DNA of 64,000 nucleotides, taken from Sistotremastrum niveocremeum HHB9708 (taxonomy: Eukaryota; Basidiomycota; Agaricomycetes; Sistotremastrales; Sistotremastraceae). The stretch covers positions 124,001 to 188,000 of the forward strand of contig KV419411.1 in NCBI GenBank assembly GCA_001630475.1. Direction: 5' to 3'. A program made the position numbers and the translations under genes. This document shows, piece after piece, positions 22,999-35,326 of the stretch. The first letter of the stretch is position 1, and each line of letters starts with the position of its first letter. The notes under the pieces were generated by a model. That model was not told the origin of the DNA and searched no databases. It was given only the letters and a program-made list of their open reading frames with translations.

Positions 22999-24855
22999 CC
23001 ATCGCGTACCTCGTCATTGGAGACGCTTGAATTATCAAACCTGGGCCCCACAAGATCAGTTTGCAGCGCGCTACGTCGATACGCGAAGAGCACTTGACCG
23101 CCGACGAATCACGGGCTTAATATTACATGGAGGTCTCGTGCCTTGGAAAATATTGACCTTTGGCTCTGTTAGCTCTGGAATTATCGCATTGAGCTCTGGT
23201 TTATCTCGATCGTATTGCATGATGTATGATGCAGCGATGAAGAACGGAGTTGTTGGCAGCTGGTCTCGATGCCTCGTACTCGGAACCCAGCTACCATCTC
23301 ACTTGGAGGACCCTGTGCAGCTCTGAATTTCAGCGGAACGAAGCTTGTGTTTTTCCATGTCAGCTACCAGCCTTTGTTGGAAAAATTTCACCCCGATTGA
23401 ATGAGCGTATACGTTATCTCCTTCATCTTGGCAGCCTTCAATTTTCTTCCGAGCCGACTTGGTCGGACTATCGTTCGTCTGCATACTCGTTTGAGGGGCA
23501 TTCTGTACCTTCGTTCCAAGCGTCTGTTATCTGGACATTGCTTCTCGATCTTCAATAATTATGACTAACAATCTTCACACTCCTTCAATTCAAATAATCG
23601 CCAATCTGTCAATGTTCACTTCGTTTCTACGCAGTACGTACGAACTGATCTTCCATCATGTGTTGAAAGGCGCTATCACGGTGCAATAACGTATAGACCG
23701 CAAGATAGTAAGACGGGACGCCACATCGTAATGTTTATGACACGATCTCAGCGACGTTCGTTCCGTTCTCATCGACGACCTGGACAGCAACTGTGATGAC
23801 TACAAACACTCACACAGCTCTATACGTACAACCTCTCCTCCGTTCTCAAGAATGAGACGAAACGAGGTAGATAACGTCCTATCATCTTCGCGAAAGTAAT
23901 CAACATCATACAGTCAACAAGTTATCCAACACGGCTTTCCCAGGTTCGAACCAACATCCGCTCTTCTCCAGATGATCCTCATCACGGCATCCACCCCACA
24001 TTCTATCTTGTTCCTCATTCCTATCTCCCGGTCAACGATCACCGTGATGAGCTCAATTGTTCATTAGGAGGGGCGGCAAGGATGACTGATAATGGGATCG
24101 TCCAAGATGTACACGCCTTGTGATGGTTCCTCGAAGTCGGAATTATTTTCCTTTTTAGTAAAGATGAAAAGATTGGGGTAACGAAGCACTATACTAATAA
24201 GCACTAAGCGCTACACCAGAGGCACTTTATTTTCGGTTAGTTCACGCACTTCTAGAGAAGTATTATGTAGCTTTCTCATGAACGCAGTCAAAGAACGTCG
24301 TACCGAAGTTCACCCGTTGTTCATATGTGACCATATATAGAACTATCAAAATTGTGAAAGAGAAAGTACAGGTTAACGCAGCAGCAACGGGGAACAGGGA
24401 TGATTTCAAAGCAGACCTAAGCGCGCAAAGCTGAACGCACCATTTGCGGGAAGCCGTTAGCTTCGGCTTCGATCCGGGAGAACCCGGATTGAGTCCGAGC
24501 CTCAGTTCTGCTTCGTACCTGGAACGATGGTTTGTCACCTCCTTGGATGACTCTGGTCGCAACGCGAAATGAGGACAGCATCACATCATTCCATTTTCGG
24601 GAGAAGTTATTACTATACAATGCATGTTCTGTGATTAGATGTGGCTAATAACTGATACAGTGATATCGATGCGAGAAAAATGACCGGCATGGGATAGCCG
24701 AGATACACGAGTGAAAGAGTAAGAAAAAACGACATGAAAAGCGATCGTGCGTATTGAGTACCGGTACATCGAGGATCCGAGAAGGAAAGCAATGCAACAG
24801 AAATGGATGAGAAATGACGTGAAGACGGAAGCGGAAGGGAATTGGTTTTTTGTGA
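22999..24855. other. Intergenic, 1.9 kb
   Basis: No frame here has support from splice sites, domains or paralogues. A tRNA-like T-loop at about 23943 was examined and rejected. Confidence 0.5.
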
Positions 24856-26058
24856 TCATGAGCCGACCGAGGGAACCCGTTTTATGGGAATGCCAGACGA
24901 CGACCGTGTGATCGCCACCGACATTGGTACGGATCCTGGCGACGCGGGACGAATCTTAGCTCGACATGTTGGACACGTCTGCTGACGTTCGACCCACAAG
25001 TGCAGGCACTGAAGGTGGAATAGATGACCGCAGGGTAAGAGGGCGGGTGATTCAGGAGATGATGATTTATCCGAGAATGAGTCCGGTGAAATGTCTTCGC
25101 GACACACCAGACAAGTCAGATCTGCCTCTTCATCGGACGCAGCAGAGTCCGAAGCGACGTGGCTGTGTTCGGGTTCTTCGTACTGCTCGTCGAATAGAAG
25201 GTTGTTCTGCAATAAGAGCTTGTCGAGGTCCATGGAAGCAGTTCGACTGCGCTGGATCTGAGTGAATGCTGCGTGTGCGTTCTTGGAAGTAAGATACGCG
25301 TCGCGAACGATGTGAAGAGGGAGGCCGTAATCCCTAAGGCACAAAATGAGTGCAGGGAGGTGAACTGCGCATCGTAATGAATTGTCGATGACTTGGATGA
25401 CGAGGGCGAGATTGCGTAATGGGAATGTGGGGAATTCGAGAGATGAGGTGGAGGCTTGGGTGTAGGAAGTAAGAAGGTGTAGGAGCCCTGAATTGATGAC
25501 GGCGATGACAGACAGGACGAGCTCAGGCGCGAAGACGAGACGCGCGGCAAACGATGTTTGTCTGGTGAAGAGAAGGTATAGAGACGCGATATCGGTGGCC
25601 GCTAGGGCAAGTGAGGTCAGGGCGACCCGTGCATGGGCTAGGACGGTGGGCCCTGGGGTTGGGAGCTCGCTCAATCGCTCGACGCGCGACGTCAACGTCT
25701 TATGCATGATCTTGAGTGGCATAAGCAGCACGAAGCAGATCGAGAACTGGGGGGTAATGGATGCTCGAAAGAGCGTCAAAGTGAGCAGCGACTCTGCTAT
25801 CATGGGTAGCATCATCGAAACCAAATCTCCACTCTCCGACTCGTGCAGTTGACCCAATAAGACAAAGATGACCAGCTTGGTGACGAACCAAAGGCCCAAG
25901 GCGACACCGTTGGCTACGATGAACAGGTTGAGTCGGTCGTCCATCATGGAGAGGAGAGTCTTGTTCGAGGTGTACGACTCATAGACGATGCTGGATGTAA
26001 GAAAGGTAATGGCTGTCGCATAGAGCCATTGTGGACGAGTAAGTTTCGCGACAGACAT
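24856..26058 (-). CDS. Multi-pass RING-H2 ubiquitin ligase (Hrd1-like)
   Basis: Single-exon gene of 400 aa from the start MSVAKL at 26058; an ATG ten codons upstream (26088) is possible. The N-terminal two thirds carry several hydrophobic helices (AITFLTSSIVYESY, FIVANGVALGLWFVTKLVIF, SLLTLTLFRASIT, VLSVIAVINSGLLHLL). An acidic linker follows, then a RING-H2 finger: CLVC, LPCGHLFHLQCLHLW and CPTCRAKI. This is the architecture of Hrd1/synoviolin, which marks misfolded ER proteins for the proteasome (family knowledge). It is somewhat shorter than yeast Hrd1, so another transmembrane RING ligase is possible. Location in the ER membrane is inferred. Confidence 0.86.
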   Translation of the reverse strand: MSVAKLTRPQWLYATAITFLTSSIVYESYTSNKTLLSMMDDRLNLFIVANGVALGLWFVTKLVIFVLLGQLHESESGDLVSMMLPMIAESLLTLTLFRASITPQFSICFVLLMPLKIMHKTLTSRVERLSELPTPGPTVLAHARVALTSLALAATDIASLYLLFTRQTSFAARLVFAPELVLSVIAVINSGLLHLLTSYTQASTSSLEFPTFPLRNLALVIQVIDNSLRCAVHLPALILCLRDYGLPLHIVRDAYLTSKNAHAAFTQIQRSRTASMDLDKLLLQNNLLFDEQYEEPEHSHVASDSAASDEEADLTCLVCREDISPDSFSDKSSSPESPALLPCGHLFHLQCLHLWVERQQTCPTCRAKIRPASPGSVPMSVAITRSSSGIPIKRVPSVGS

Positions 26059-26088
26059 GAATTGCAAGGGGGGGAGATTGCATTGCAA

Positions 26089-27163
26089 GCAACCGGCATC
26101 TGCAATTTTAACTAACCTGTGATCGAGCGTTCAAACTCCGCTCACCCCTGACACCACTCTCACCTTCAAGGGAACCGATATGTCCGTGTTCTCTCCAACA
26201 CCCCACGGATCCAATTGCGTCTTCATCTTCGCTAAAGTGAGCTGTTTCATGTCATTGGTTCAGCCAAGATGCATTGCCTCATATGCAGCTGTTAGCAATA
26301 ATAGCGACTCATAGCGAAACAAAATCACTCAGAAAAATAAAAATTGCGGGATTTCCGACGGTGAGTCTTCAAGTTCGTTTGGAGAATGCTCGATTTTTTT
26401 CCCCAGAGTCGATCGGCTCGGTAATCAAGACCTCGAGTACTCATCGAGCACCTCTTCCCGCTCTGCTGACGCACGGAGCGGTCCACCGATGACTCTCAGT
26501 CTCTGACTCGTCCCGAACCCCAACGATTCTGTAGCTTGTTCACCAGCATTGGTGAGCCCGACTCGTATTGCAAAACTGCGACGTGTTCATAGGAATACCA
26601 TGGAACGCTATTGAATCCGGCCATTGACGGTCTCGACAAGATCCAGCGGTCGCGCTTAGCTAGACCAGAATTCACCGTGCACATCCGGACCATGACCCAG
26701 ACAAAAACGCTGCATCATGATCCTTGGAAGTCGGCAAGCGAAAGCCCTCTCCACCTCGAGCGGAAGAAAAACCGCCAGACGAACGTCAGTCCTTCTGATT
26801 AATAATCTGCTCGTCTGACCCCTTCTCACCGTCATCGTCATCTCGAGCAGCCTGTGCATCTTCGTAACTGCGCCATAACACGATCAGAGGTGCCAGAGTG
26901 ATACTCAGTGGCCAAAGCCGATGGCCTGAATCGCCGTCTGATACAACCGTGTGGCTGTGCCTAGTTCAGATACAAAGGCACCATTGTCCGTCTTCGCGCG
27001 CAGATTTTCCTTATCTGGAATACATCCATTCTTCGGCAAACCGGCAACATCTATTATCCAGATCCCGAGCATGGCACGACCATCTTCCAGACATCTGGAT
27101 GCCAGCTCCACTTACTGCTAACAGCACATTGGCTGGACCTTGCCTCGACTGAAAATTTTCCAG
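26089..27163. other. Intergenic or unresolved 5' exons
   Basis: Contains an open plus-strand frame (26611-26802) without introns or a known domain. It may hold 5' exons of the unrecognised gene that ends at 27702; I could not connect them. Confidence 0.4.
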
Positions 27164-27702
27164 GGAACTGTGTACGACCTATCACAAGACAACGATCCAG
27201 CCCCTGGATCTATTAGTTCTTCCAGGTAGTTCAAGTCTTCTAGAATTCGCTAACGATTTACGCTTCGATCTATGAATAGGGGGTCCGCCAATTTACTTCT
27301 GAGCCAATCGTAGTTTTCAACGTTTCTCCAAGCCAACATCCAAGAAACCGCAGCTTGGACCTGTCTACTAGAGCACCGGTTTAAGCGCGCGGCGCAGTTC
27401 AATAAAGCGACCATCTTTGCCTTCACCCCTGATCACGGACCCTTATATGGGAACTTCTCATCTTCCGTCCCGCCTGATGACTTTCTCATTGGCAAGAGCG
27501 CTGTGGCCGTGGGACTTGGTCTCTTGGGTAATTCTCTAGGCACACTGGATTCCGTCGAGGCGCACGACATTGATACCAAGTGCGGATGATCGTCAAGAGG
27601 AATTACTGGACTCACTATCAACTGAGGTATGTTACGAACATCATGGCGATCTGGTACCAGGACGATGAGATCCCGCTGATCACAGATCCCAATTACCAGT
27701 AG
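27164..27702 (+). CDS. C-terminal exons of an unrecognised gene
   Basis: Two exons are well supported: 27314-27579, and 27627-27702 after a GTGCGG..CTGAG intron, ending in a stop. They encode WTCLLEHRFKRAAQFN, ATIFAFTPDHGPLYGNF, LIGKSAVAVGLGLLGNSLG and MAIWYQDDEIPLITDPNYQ. A likely preceding exon (27164-27225) reads GTVYDLSQDNDPAPGSISS, but its phase-2 end does not fit directly onto the next exon, so a further exon or a break lies between. No family recognised and no start found, so it may be a truncated or decayed gene. Confidence 0.4.
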
Positions 27703-29115
27703 TGTGATAACCACTTATTGATAGCACGAACCGCCGAATTCGCATCGATATCAGCAAAGTAGCTTCGTTCGTCTACCTCGTGGAAAGGGGGGTACACAAG
27801 ACGGAAGGAATCCCTGCATTCCCATTCATTCAAGCCGCGCTTTCGTTTCGTTCGTGATCTCAGTAAGCGAACGGCATTTACAGTTATCATAGGTGGGAAG
27901 AGCTACACATTCAGTTCAGGGCATCTATTCTCGTTCTTTGCCGGTGCACTGTCGGTCCACCATCGTGTCGACACTTTGATGTCTTGGCCAATCATTGGAC
28001 CATCGATTTTTTGCGCATCCGGTTAGGCACCTCAGTTGGCTTGAGGACCTTAATAGTTCTCGAGACATGTGGACAGTGAGACCAGAGCTCCGAAGATCTT
28101 CAAATCTTGCGAAATCTAGCGTTCCAGGCCCTACTTCGTTCTCGCCCCGTTATTTTAAATATGACATTCAGACACGCTCTGATTGGCCAGTCCTTATCCT
28201 ACTTAATCCAATAATGCTGGCGACTTTCTATTGGTCGGGAGCCCTCATCCGTGAAAAGCAGGACTCTCAACGTCCACTCGTCCCATTCGACCTCTGGTGT
28301 GTTCGTCGGAGGACAGAATGGAGCAACGACTCGAAAAGAACCTCTGCATCGCGATAGGAAAGGAAGACCATCCGAAGACTCCCGAGATCGCATAGAGATC
28401 GCGTATAAACTAGATCATTATCCCCTTTTGCTCAATTATCTCCGGCGAGTCTAACTCTCAAGGTAGAGTTTACAATACGTCATTGAACCCTGGTATGGTG
28501 CTCTTCTGAGTCTCAGGGATGGACTTCTGCGCCCCTCGATGCTTCGTGATGCTTTCGACAACCAATCAGGAAGAACTGTTCTCTTGAGAGGCTGACTTCG
28601 TGGGGCTTTTGCTATGGGGTTGCTGTTAACTCGTGCATTCTGCTTTGCTTGGTCTGCATATGATTCTCTGCGGCATCGAGTTCCAGGTTACAGTAACACG
28701 AGTTGACCAATGGATTTCACGAGACCTGCACATCTGCTTCTTCACTATACACTATCAATTAAATCTCAACTCACTTCGGAGAATAAATAGGTTGCGACCC
28801 TGATTTGAAGTACATGACTTTTGATTTTTTACCACGTACATTGAGAGCGACGGATCAGATGAGAATAATCACCAAGACTGAATCATCAGTCATCGTTCTG
28901 GGAAGTCGTATAAGGTATCGATTGCACATGACACTGCATTTCGATGCACAACGATCGGAACATTCGTCCCGATCGCCGTCTCTACTGAGGTTAATCGTGT
29001 CGATTTAAACTTCCTTCATAAAGTTTACTATTCCACGGCTCTGATCGAATTACATTACATTAGGCGGGGGTTCTACTGAAACAGTTCCGTTATAGAATTA
29101 GATCACGAGATGAGA
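27703..29115. other. Intergenic, 1.4 kb
   Basis: AT-richer than the neighbouring genes; no supported coding region. Confidence 0.5.
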
Positions 29116-31343
29116 TTAGAATGCAACTTCAAGTCTCCTGAAATATTCGTCCACACCATCGATCGACGAAATATATCCTCCTACAACGCCATCCGGACGG
29201 ACGATGACGACAGTGACATCTTCACTTGCGGTCACTCCGTACTCTTTGAACGCCGATCCGTCAGTGTCTTGAAGAACAGTGACATCAGACGGAAGGGCGC
29301 CTCCATCAACGGTGGTGGAGACCGAAGAAGCCGGGAGAACGACAACAGTCTTCAAAGGAATGTGAGGTTGGAACTTGGTTGAAAGATGCTCCACCAATCC
29401 CTTAGCTGCCTCCGACGATGGCGAGAACACCAGAGCAGTATGATGCTCAGGCCCGAATATCGAGAACAATCTCTGATGTTCCGAATCTCCGATCCGAAGG
29501 AGGTGGATCGCATCTGGCGCTCGATCTCCTGCATGGATGCCGTCAGGAGATGCGCTATATGGATTCCCAGCTTCGACGGTTCTGTCAGCGGGTGACCGCT
29601 CGTCATAGATGATACGACTGGCTCTGTAGTTGATCCCGAGCTGGTGGAGGGTGGCAGGTCTGTGCATGACCTTTTGATAGGATTCGGCTGCTGCAGCGGA
29701 AGCAGCAGCGACTGCTTTCTCGTCCAAAGACGCGGATTGATCTCCAGCCTGCGATTTTTGGAATGCGCGAGTGTGAATCGCGGTGGAGAGATTAAGCATC
29801 TCGGCGATAACGGGTAATCGCTCCGATTCGTATGAGTCGAGGACGGTAGGTGCTGAAATGCCTTTGTAGACGAGGGCTATCTTCCATGAAAGGTTCAGCT
29901 AAAGCAAGAAATCAGATAAGCGAGACAAAATTCGAAAAGGATCTGACGCACCGCGTCTTGGACACTCGTGTTCAGTCCCTGTCCCCCAGTGGGCGAATGA
30001 CTATGACCAGCATCTACAAAATGAAGACATTAAGGTCGGGAAGGTTTTAGGCAAACACTAAACATACCTCCGACGAGGAAACAGTTGCCCACTCTGAAAT
30101 GTTCGGCCAGGCGAATATTAGCCCTTGAGAAACAGTATGAGATTAAGGCAAGTTGGCTGACAGTCGATTGAGCTCACCTCCACTCCGTGATCCAAGTGCA
30201 TTTTCTGAAGACGATGTCCGTGCGTTTGCTGATCTCCCAGAAGATATTCTGGATGTCTTTCAGGGTACGCCCCTCTTCGTGCCAGTGCTTCATGTCGGGT
30301 CCGATAACTTGCATCTGGAACTTGTTGCCCCCAAGGGGTTTCAGACCAACACTGAGATCTTCGATAAGAAGCTGCCTAGAATCGGAAGGGCGGGAATATA
30401 ACTTACCCTTGGCTCTGAATGCTTCCCCACATATGCCAGTACTGTATTTGCCCTTAGAATACTGTTCGAACAGGGTATGGAGAGTGCAACTTACGTCGGG
30501 GGTAATGTCGTCCGTCTCGACATCTGCGATGAGGAGACGATCTGATTCTTTGGTTTCTCCCACAAAGGCCAATCCAAGAGTCTTCCTCGTAGGACCTAGT
30601 CGAGATGAATTTGTTAGGCCTCGACATAGACGGAGAGGTTCGCGGACAAACCTTTGGCCCCGTCTGCCCCTATGAGATATTGAGCTTCCAAAATCTCGAC
30701 ATCAGATTCGTCGGCTCCAACGCGGCGGAGGGTGGCTTCAACGAAACCGTCCTTCTGGACGAAAGTGACGAGTTCCGTCCCTGACTCTGGAAGCGTTCCT
30801 AGTTCTTCCAATCTATCGCGAAGCAGAGTCTGAGTAACAGACTGAGCAATCGATCGTGGTGTTTTCTACGTATACTTCATTAGGGTATGCTCGTAGATAA
30901 GGTAAGGAGTGGACGCACCCAGGGGACGCTATCGTTGTAATTACCAGATTCTGCCATCCTGAACTGTTTCACGACCGTTTTGCCGTCCGGACCGCCGTAG
31001 GCTCTCATATCAGATATAGCTCGAGATGACTCGAGGATCTTGTTCGGGGGAATTCCTAGACCTTCTAGCAGTTCGAGGGTTCGAGGCTAATGCAGATATG
31101 TCAGATATCGACGTCGGCTAATCAAGAGATAATTGGAAGCTTACTTGGAGGCCAGTCCCTCGCGAACCAGTTAGGTATTCCGTGGAACGGTCAATCAATC
31201 GAACTGGGATCGAGTTTAAACGGAGGACGATAGCAGCTACAAGGCCTGCAGGTCCTGAGCCAACCTATATCCACACAATGAGCGCCCTACAGAATATCAA
31301 GAGCAACTTGTCTTACAATCAAGACTGGTCGAACATTAGCCAT
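29116..31343 (-). CDS. FAD-dependent monooxygenase, phenol-hydroxylase type
   Basis: Ten exons keep frame throughout (31343-31317, 31264-31145, 31086-30919, 30865-30652, 30595-30495, 30441-30407, 30351-30178, 30123-30068, 30013-29952, 29898-29116), giving 579 aa. The Rossmann fingerprint is VGSGPAGLVAA near residue 10. The mid-protein motif LIGADGAK (a DG motif) and the second FAD motif GNCFLVGDAGHSHSPTGGQG (about 290-311) are present. A Trp-rich YWHMWGSIQ segment is encoded by a tiny 35-nt exon. The C-terminal 150 residues resemble the thioredoxin-like domain of phenol hydroxylases. Such enzymes hydroxylate aromatic rings using NAD(P)H and oxygen. The second FAD motif has G where DAAH is usual. 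Neighbouring terpenoid and prenyltransferase genes make it a candidate tailoring enzyme. Confidence 0.91.
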
Positions 31344-34028
31344 GATTATCGCGAACTTGGAGTTGTTGGAGATGTGTGTGTAGTGAATCTGGGCGAGGAA
31401 GTGTTGCAGAGACCCATCTTCATCGCGACGACTTTATAGCAGATGGTGCAAATGACGATATCTGATATGAAACTGAGACGGCATTGGCTTTGATGCGACG
31501 CAGCTCGCAGCGTCGACTTCGTTGGCTCGAAACTGGTGATGCCGGCGATTTGCGCAAGTCTTTTCTCGGCCGGCACGGCCCAAATTTGACGTAAGCCACT
31601 CTTTTTTCATTATGCTGCGGCGCCGACGACTTGCTTTCTGCTGCTACACCTTCCGTATACTCGTCACGACATCGTCAAGGGTGCCGATGCATATCGGGGT
31701 CGCTGCTACTAGTAGTGAGTGCCACTCATGCTCGAGAGCCTGCGGCGCTGAGCCATTTGAAACTGAGCTGCGTCGAATTTACCCCTAGGTTGAGAATCGC
31801 CGGTTGGCCGTCGAGACACATTTCAAACGCTCGATTCGGGCAGACAGACCACTCAGCGGCTAGTACCACTTCTTGACAGATTGTACTTACAGAACATAGG
31901 GCCCACAATTGATAAAGCGCAATCTCGCTCCGACAACAACTGTACAACAATGTCAATTTACTTGCAAGAAGACCGACTATCCGATATAAATGGCATTGGC
32001 ACTCTTCTAATGTGAAAGCTGCCAAATTGTGCTATCATACTGTGGACATGCGTTCAAGCTGATTTTTTTCTTCCTCGACAACTCGCAATACGACCTCATG
32101 CACGGCCCAAGCTCTTTCTAAACTCGAGTCTACATCACCATCTATGGACATTGAAATGTCGACGCGACCGTCTCCCAGTCCTCCTCTGCATATGACCCTT
32201 GTCAATGGAGACCTCTGTTTCCCTTTACTGCGGTCATCGCTACGATCAGTAGAGATGCGCGTCGTCGATCTTGTTGAAACTCAAAGGTCTGGCCCTCGCC
32301 TTATCAAGGACAGATTGAATTGAAATTCCCGTTCTCCACTTCACCGTGCTCCATAATGGCCTGGTTAATCTGTATGCCCGCCCTACTTTGCATGCCTTTT
32401 GATGGAAAATGTTCTTGATGGTCGTGTATAGGATACGTGAAAACAAAACTTTCACTGGAGGTGCTCCGCCTCGAACTCTCAAGGCCCGAGAATCAGAATG
32501 ATGAGGTCCACGCTTGCCAGCGGATTAGACTGAAAGTCCTTCATACCATCACCAGACTCTCATTGGATAATATCACTACGCCCCGACACGCTCCAGACCT
32601 TTGGGAGAACTATCTTTGCATCTATGATTTACCCTCGATCAAGCGGAACAACTTGGAAGCAATGCAATCAAAACACTAACGAGTAGATTAGATGGAAGAT
32701 CTCGAGGAGCCTACGAGAACTACTGAGTCCCCATAACGGCGCCGAAACACTGGTTGCCAGAATTGATGTTGAAGTGTCAGAACGCGATACGCTCCGAATA
32801 CTACCAGTCGGTTGGGGGATTGGCTGGTACCCTCGCCGATAAAGAAAATTCGTAGAAAATATTGAAAAGCCTTCAGACAAATATTCCCATAATGAATCAC
32901 CCGCACTTATCGATGTTCGAAGAAAAGATTGGAATATATTCAGCGAACTCAACCTTGGAAGCTCAGGCACATACTTGTTTCATCGGGAGCGTTCGGACCC
33001 ATCTTGGGCCTTCAAAACGCCCAAATGGCCGACGGCGTGCCGATCCGAGACCTCCGTTTCCATTTATGAGCTTCGGCGTTATCGACCGATAACAACGCCA
33101 TTCAGCTTTAATTTCGGCCGGAAGCAAAGCAGCACCGCTCACGCCACGATGCCTATGAGAATTTTGAGGCTGCTATATTCCCGACTTTGGCAGGGCGAAG
33201 ATCTCATTCTGGGGCGTTTACCAATTCTTCGGATTCTTTAGTCACGCTGATCTTCGTCTTTGAATCGTGCTGTAAACGTGGATCGATAGCTGGACAGTCG
33301 AGCCTTTGGCCTGCGAGGCCTGCATCATGACGGATCTGAGGAAGCCACACATAACGGTCGCCGGTGCTTGCTCTTTCTGGTGTAGCAAATTATATACGGA
33401 AGCACCTATGCCTTTACTAGCGACGGGTCCACATATACTGCGAGTGCCATACCGGCATGCTATAATGGTGTACGCAGCACTATCCTGCTGTGATGCTGTG
33501 ATGATTGAAGATGCCAGAGTTGGGCAACCAGCCGGGTGCTCATTCGAGCTCATCTCGACCTTGTACGTCACACATCCGACTTGAATCCTCTCTTTTTAAT
33601 AATGAGCTAACGCATGAGAGGCAGGTAGATCGCGAATTGGCTTGTATCGTTTTTGCGTCGAATCGTCGGGCACCCACATTGTCCGATTGGACAAAAGAAG
33701 ACGGACCCTTCCGGATCTATAGACGCTGACCATGTGAGTGTTACAAATCCCGGTAAAGCAGTTTCATTTTATCGAGATAAGGCACCTCATAGCCCCGGCC
33801 CTGAGGCTAAGCCGCTCGTCTCGACTTCCGCCAGCACTCGTTTCAGCACAATGCCATGCACGGAACCATCAGAAGACCTGGAGTAGATTCATCCATCCTT
33901 ATACGACGATGGATCAACTGGGGGGCTTATAAAACACTTCAAACGCGCCTTTGGACGGGGCACTCTTCCCTCCACCACTTTCTTCCCAGTCCTTTGAGTT
34001 TCGTTTCACGTGTCTTATCGTTCTCACC
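31344..34028. other. Intergenic, 2.7 kb
   Basis: Short open frames (for example 32437-32679 and 33306-33584 on the plus strand) have no domain or splice continuity. Possible old gene fragments cannot be named. The last 100 bases hold the TPS-2 promoter. Confidence 0.45.
33928..33933 (+). promoter_or_regulatory. TATA box of TPS-2
   Basis: TATAAA about 100 bases before the ATG at 34029, in a stretch otherwise rich in C and T. Confidence 0.4.
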
Positions 34029-35326
34029 ATGTCTTCGTCGTCATTACCTACCATCCGTCTGCCAAACATGCTCGATAACTGGCCGTGGCCACGAACACTC
34101 CATTCCCAATACGAGAGTCTACGAGCCGATTCTGCCGCCTGGCTATCCCAGTACAAATCGGAAAGTCTGGGTGTCCAAAAAGTTTTCGCCGGTGGCAATT
34201 CAGGTGAGACGCCCGACCGTTTCGCCTCGACATCTTTTTGACAGAATCTCCCCACAGAATCGCTCTTGGCCTCTCTAGTTTGGCCTGACGTTGACTATGG
34301 TAAGTATGAGTAATTTTGTCGTATCTGATTCTCCATCGCTGACAAACAACTACTTGATAGAGTCTCTCCGAGCGGGATGCGATCTAATCAGCTCCGTCAT
34401 TATCACGGACGATTGCCTGGATGTTGAGACTGGATCCAGTGCGGAGGCGATCATCGACGCTATCCTCCATGCCTTCCACCATCCCGAAGTTCCGACACCT
34501 GCGAGTGCACCCATTGCTGCGGAAATCACCAGACAGTAAGATACTCCATCTGCGTCTTGTTCTTTTTATATATTGACGCTCGCGTCTCAGGGCATGGACT
34601 CGGGCGATGAAATTGGGAAGTCCGAGCCAGCGAAGAAGATTCATTCAAAAATACGGTGACTTCTTGAGGGCTATTACAAAAGAAGCAGAAGATCGCGATA
34701 CGGAGTACGTGCGCGATATCGAAGAGTATATGCAAGTACGCCGGGACACGATTGCTTCGCGGCCTGCGTTCTGGGTTGTGGAGTGTCTGTCTGGTATCCC
34801 GGAACACATCGCGGATCATCCGAGCATATTGAAGCTGTCGGAATATGCTACTGAGCTTATCATCATCACCAATGTGCGTCTTGAAATCAGATCCGACCAT
34901 CTCGTTGATTGACAAAGTTTACAGGATGTTGTTTCGTACAATAAAGAACAAGCTCAAGGATCCATCCACAATCTCGTTGCTATCGCCATGCTCAGTCTCA
35001 ACCTCACAGTCCAAGAAGCCATGGATTGGACAGGAGCCCTCTTCGAAAGCATCGTACAAAAATTCCTCGCAGCCCTAAACAAAGTACCATCATGGGGTCC
35101 AGACATCGATTCGAAAGTCGCGGTCTATATCGATGGACTTGGGAACTGGGTGAGGGGACATGAAGTCTGGAGTTTTGAATGTTTGAGATATTTTGGGAAG
35201 AAGGGGAAGGATATTCGGAATAGTCGATTGGTGACGCTGTTGCCTCCTCGCTCGGTCACGGGAAGAGCCGATGCTCAACTCCCTCCACCGCTTGTCACGA
35301 GTCCTCCGGCCGCTACGGTGTGTTAG
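34029..35326 (+). CDS. Sesquiterpene synthase TPS-2 (class I)
   Basis: Five exons (34029-34203, 34258-34299, 34361-34535, 34591-34873, 34925-35326) give 358 aa. The N-terminus has LPNMLDNWPWPR. The metal motif is DDCLD (89-93), an unusual DDxxD with Cys at position three. The NSE motif is NDVVSYNKE (225-233) and the Arg-Tyr pair is replaced by LRYFG, which keeps RY. The last exon is about 48 nt longer than in TPS-1 and adds a Pro/Ala-rich tail. Exon 3 length matches TPS-4 (59786), and so does the NDVVSYNKEQAQGS segment, so these two form a second subfamily. Farnesyl diphosphate is the expected substrate; product unknown. Confidence 0.92.

Noticed and set aside
23930-23965. tRNA-like T-loop (GGTTCGAA)
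   Set aside because: No acceptor, D-arm or anticodon arm can be folded around it at the right distance.
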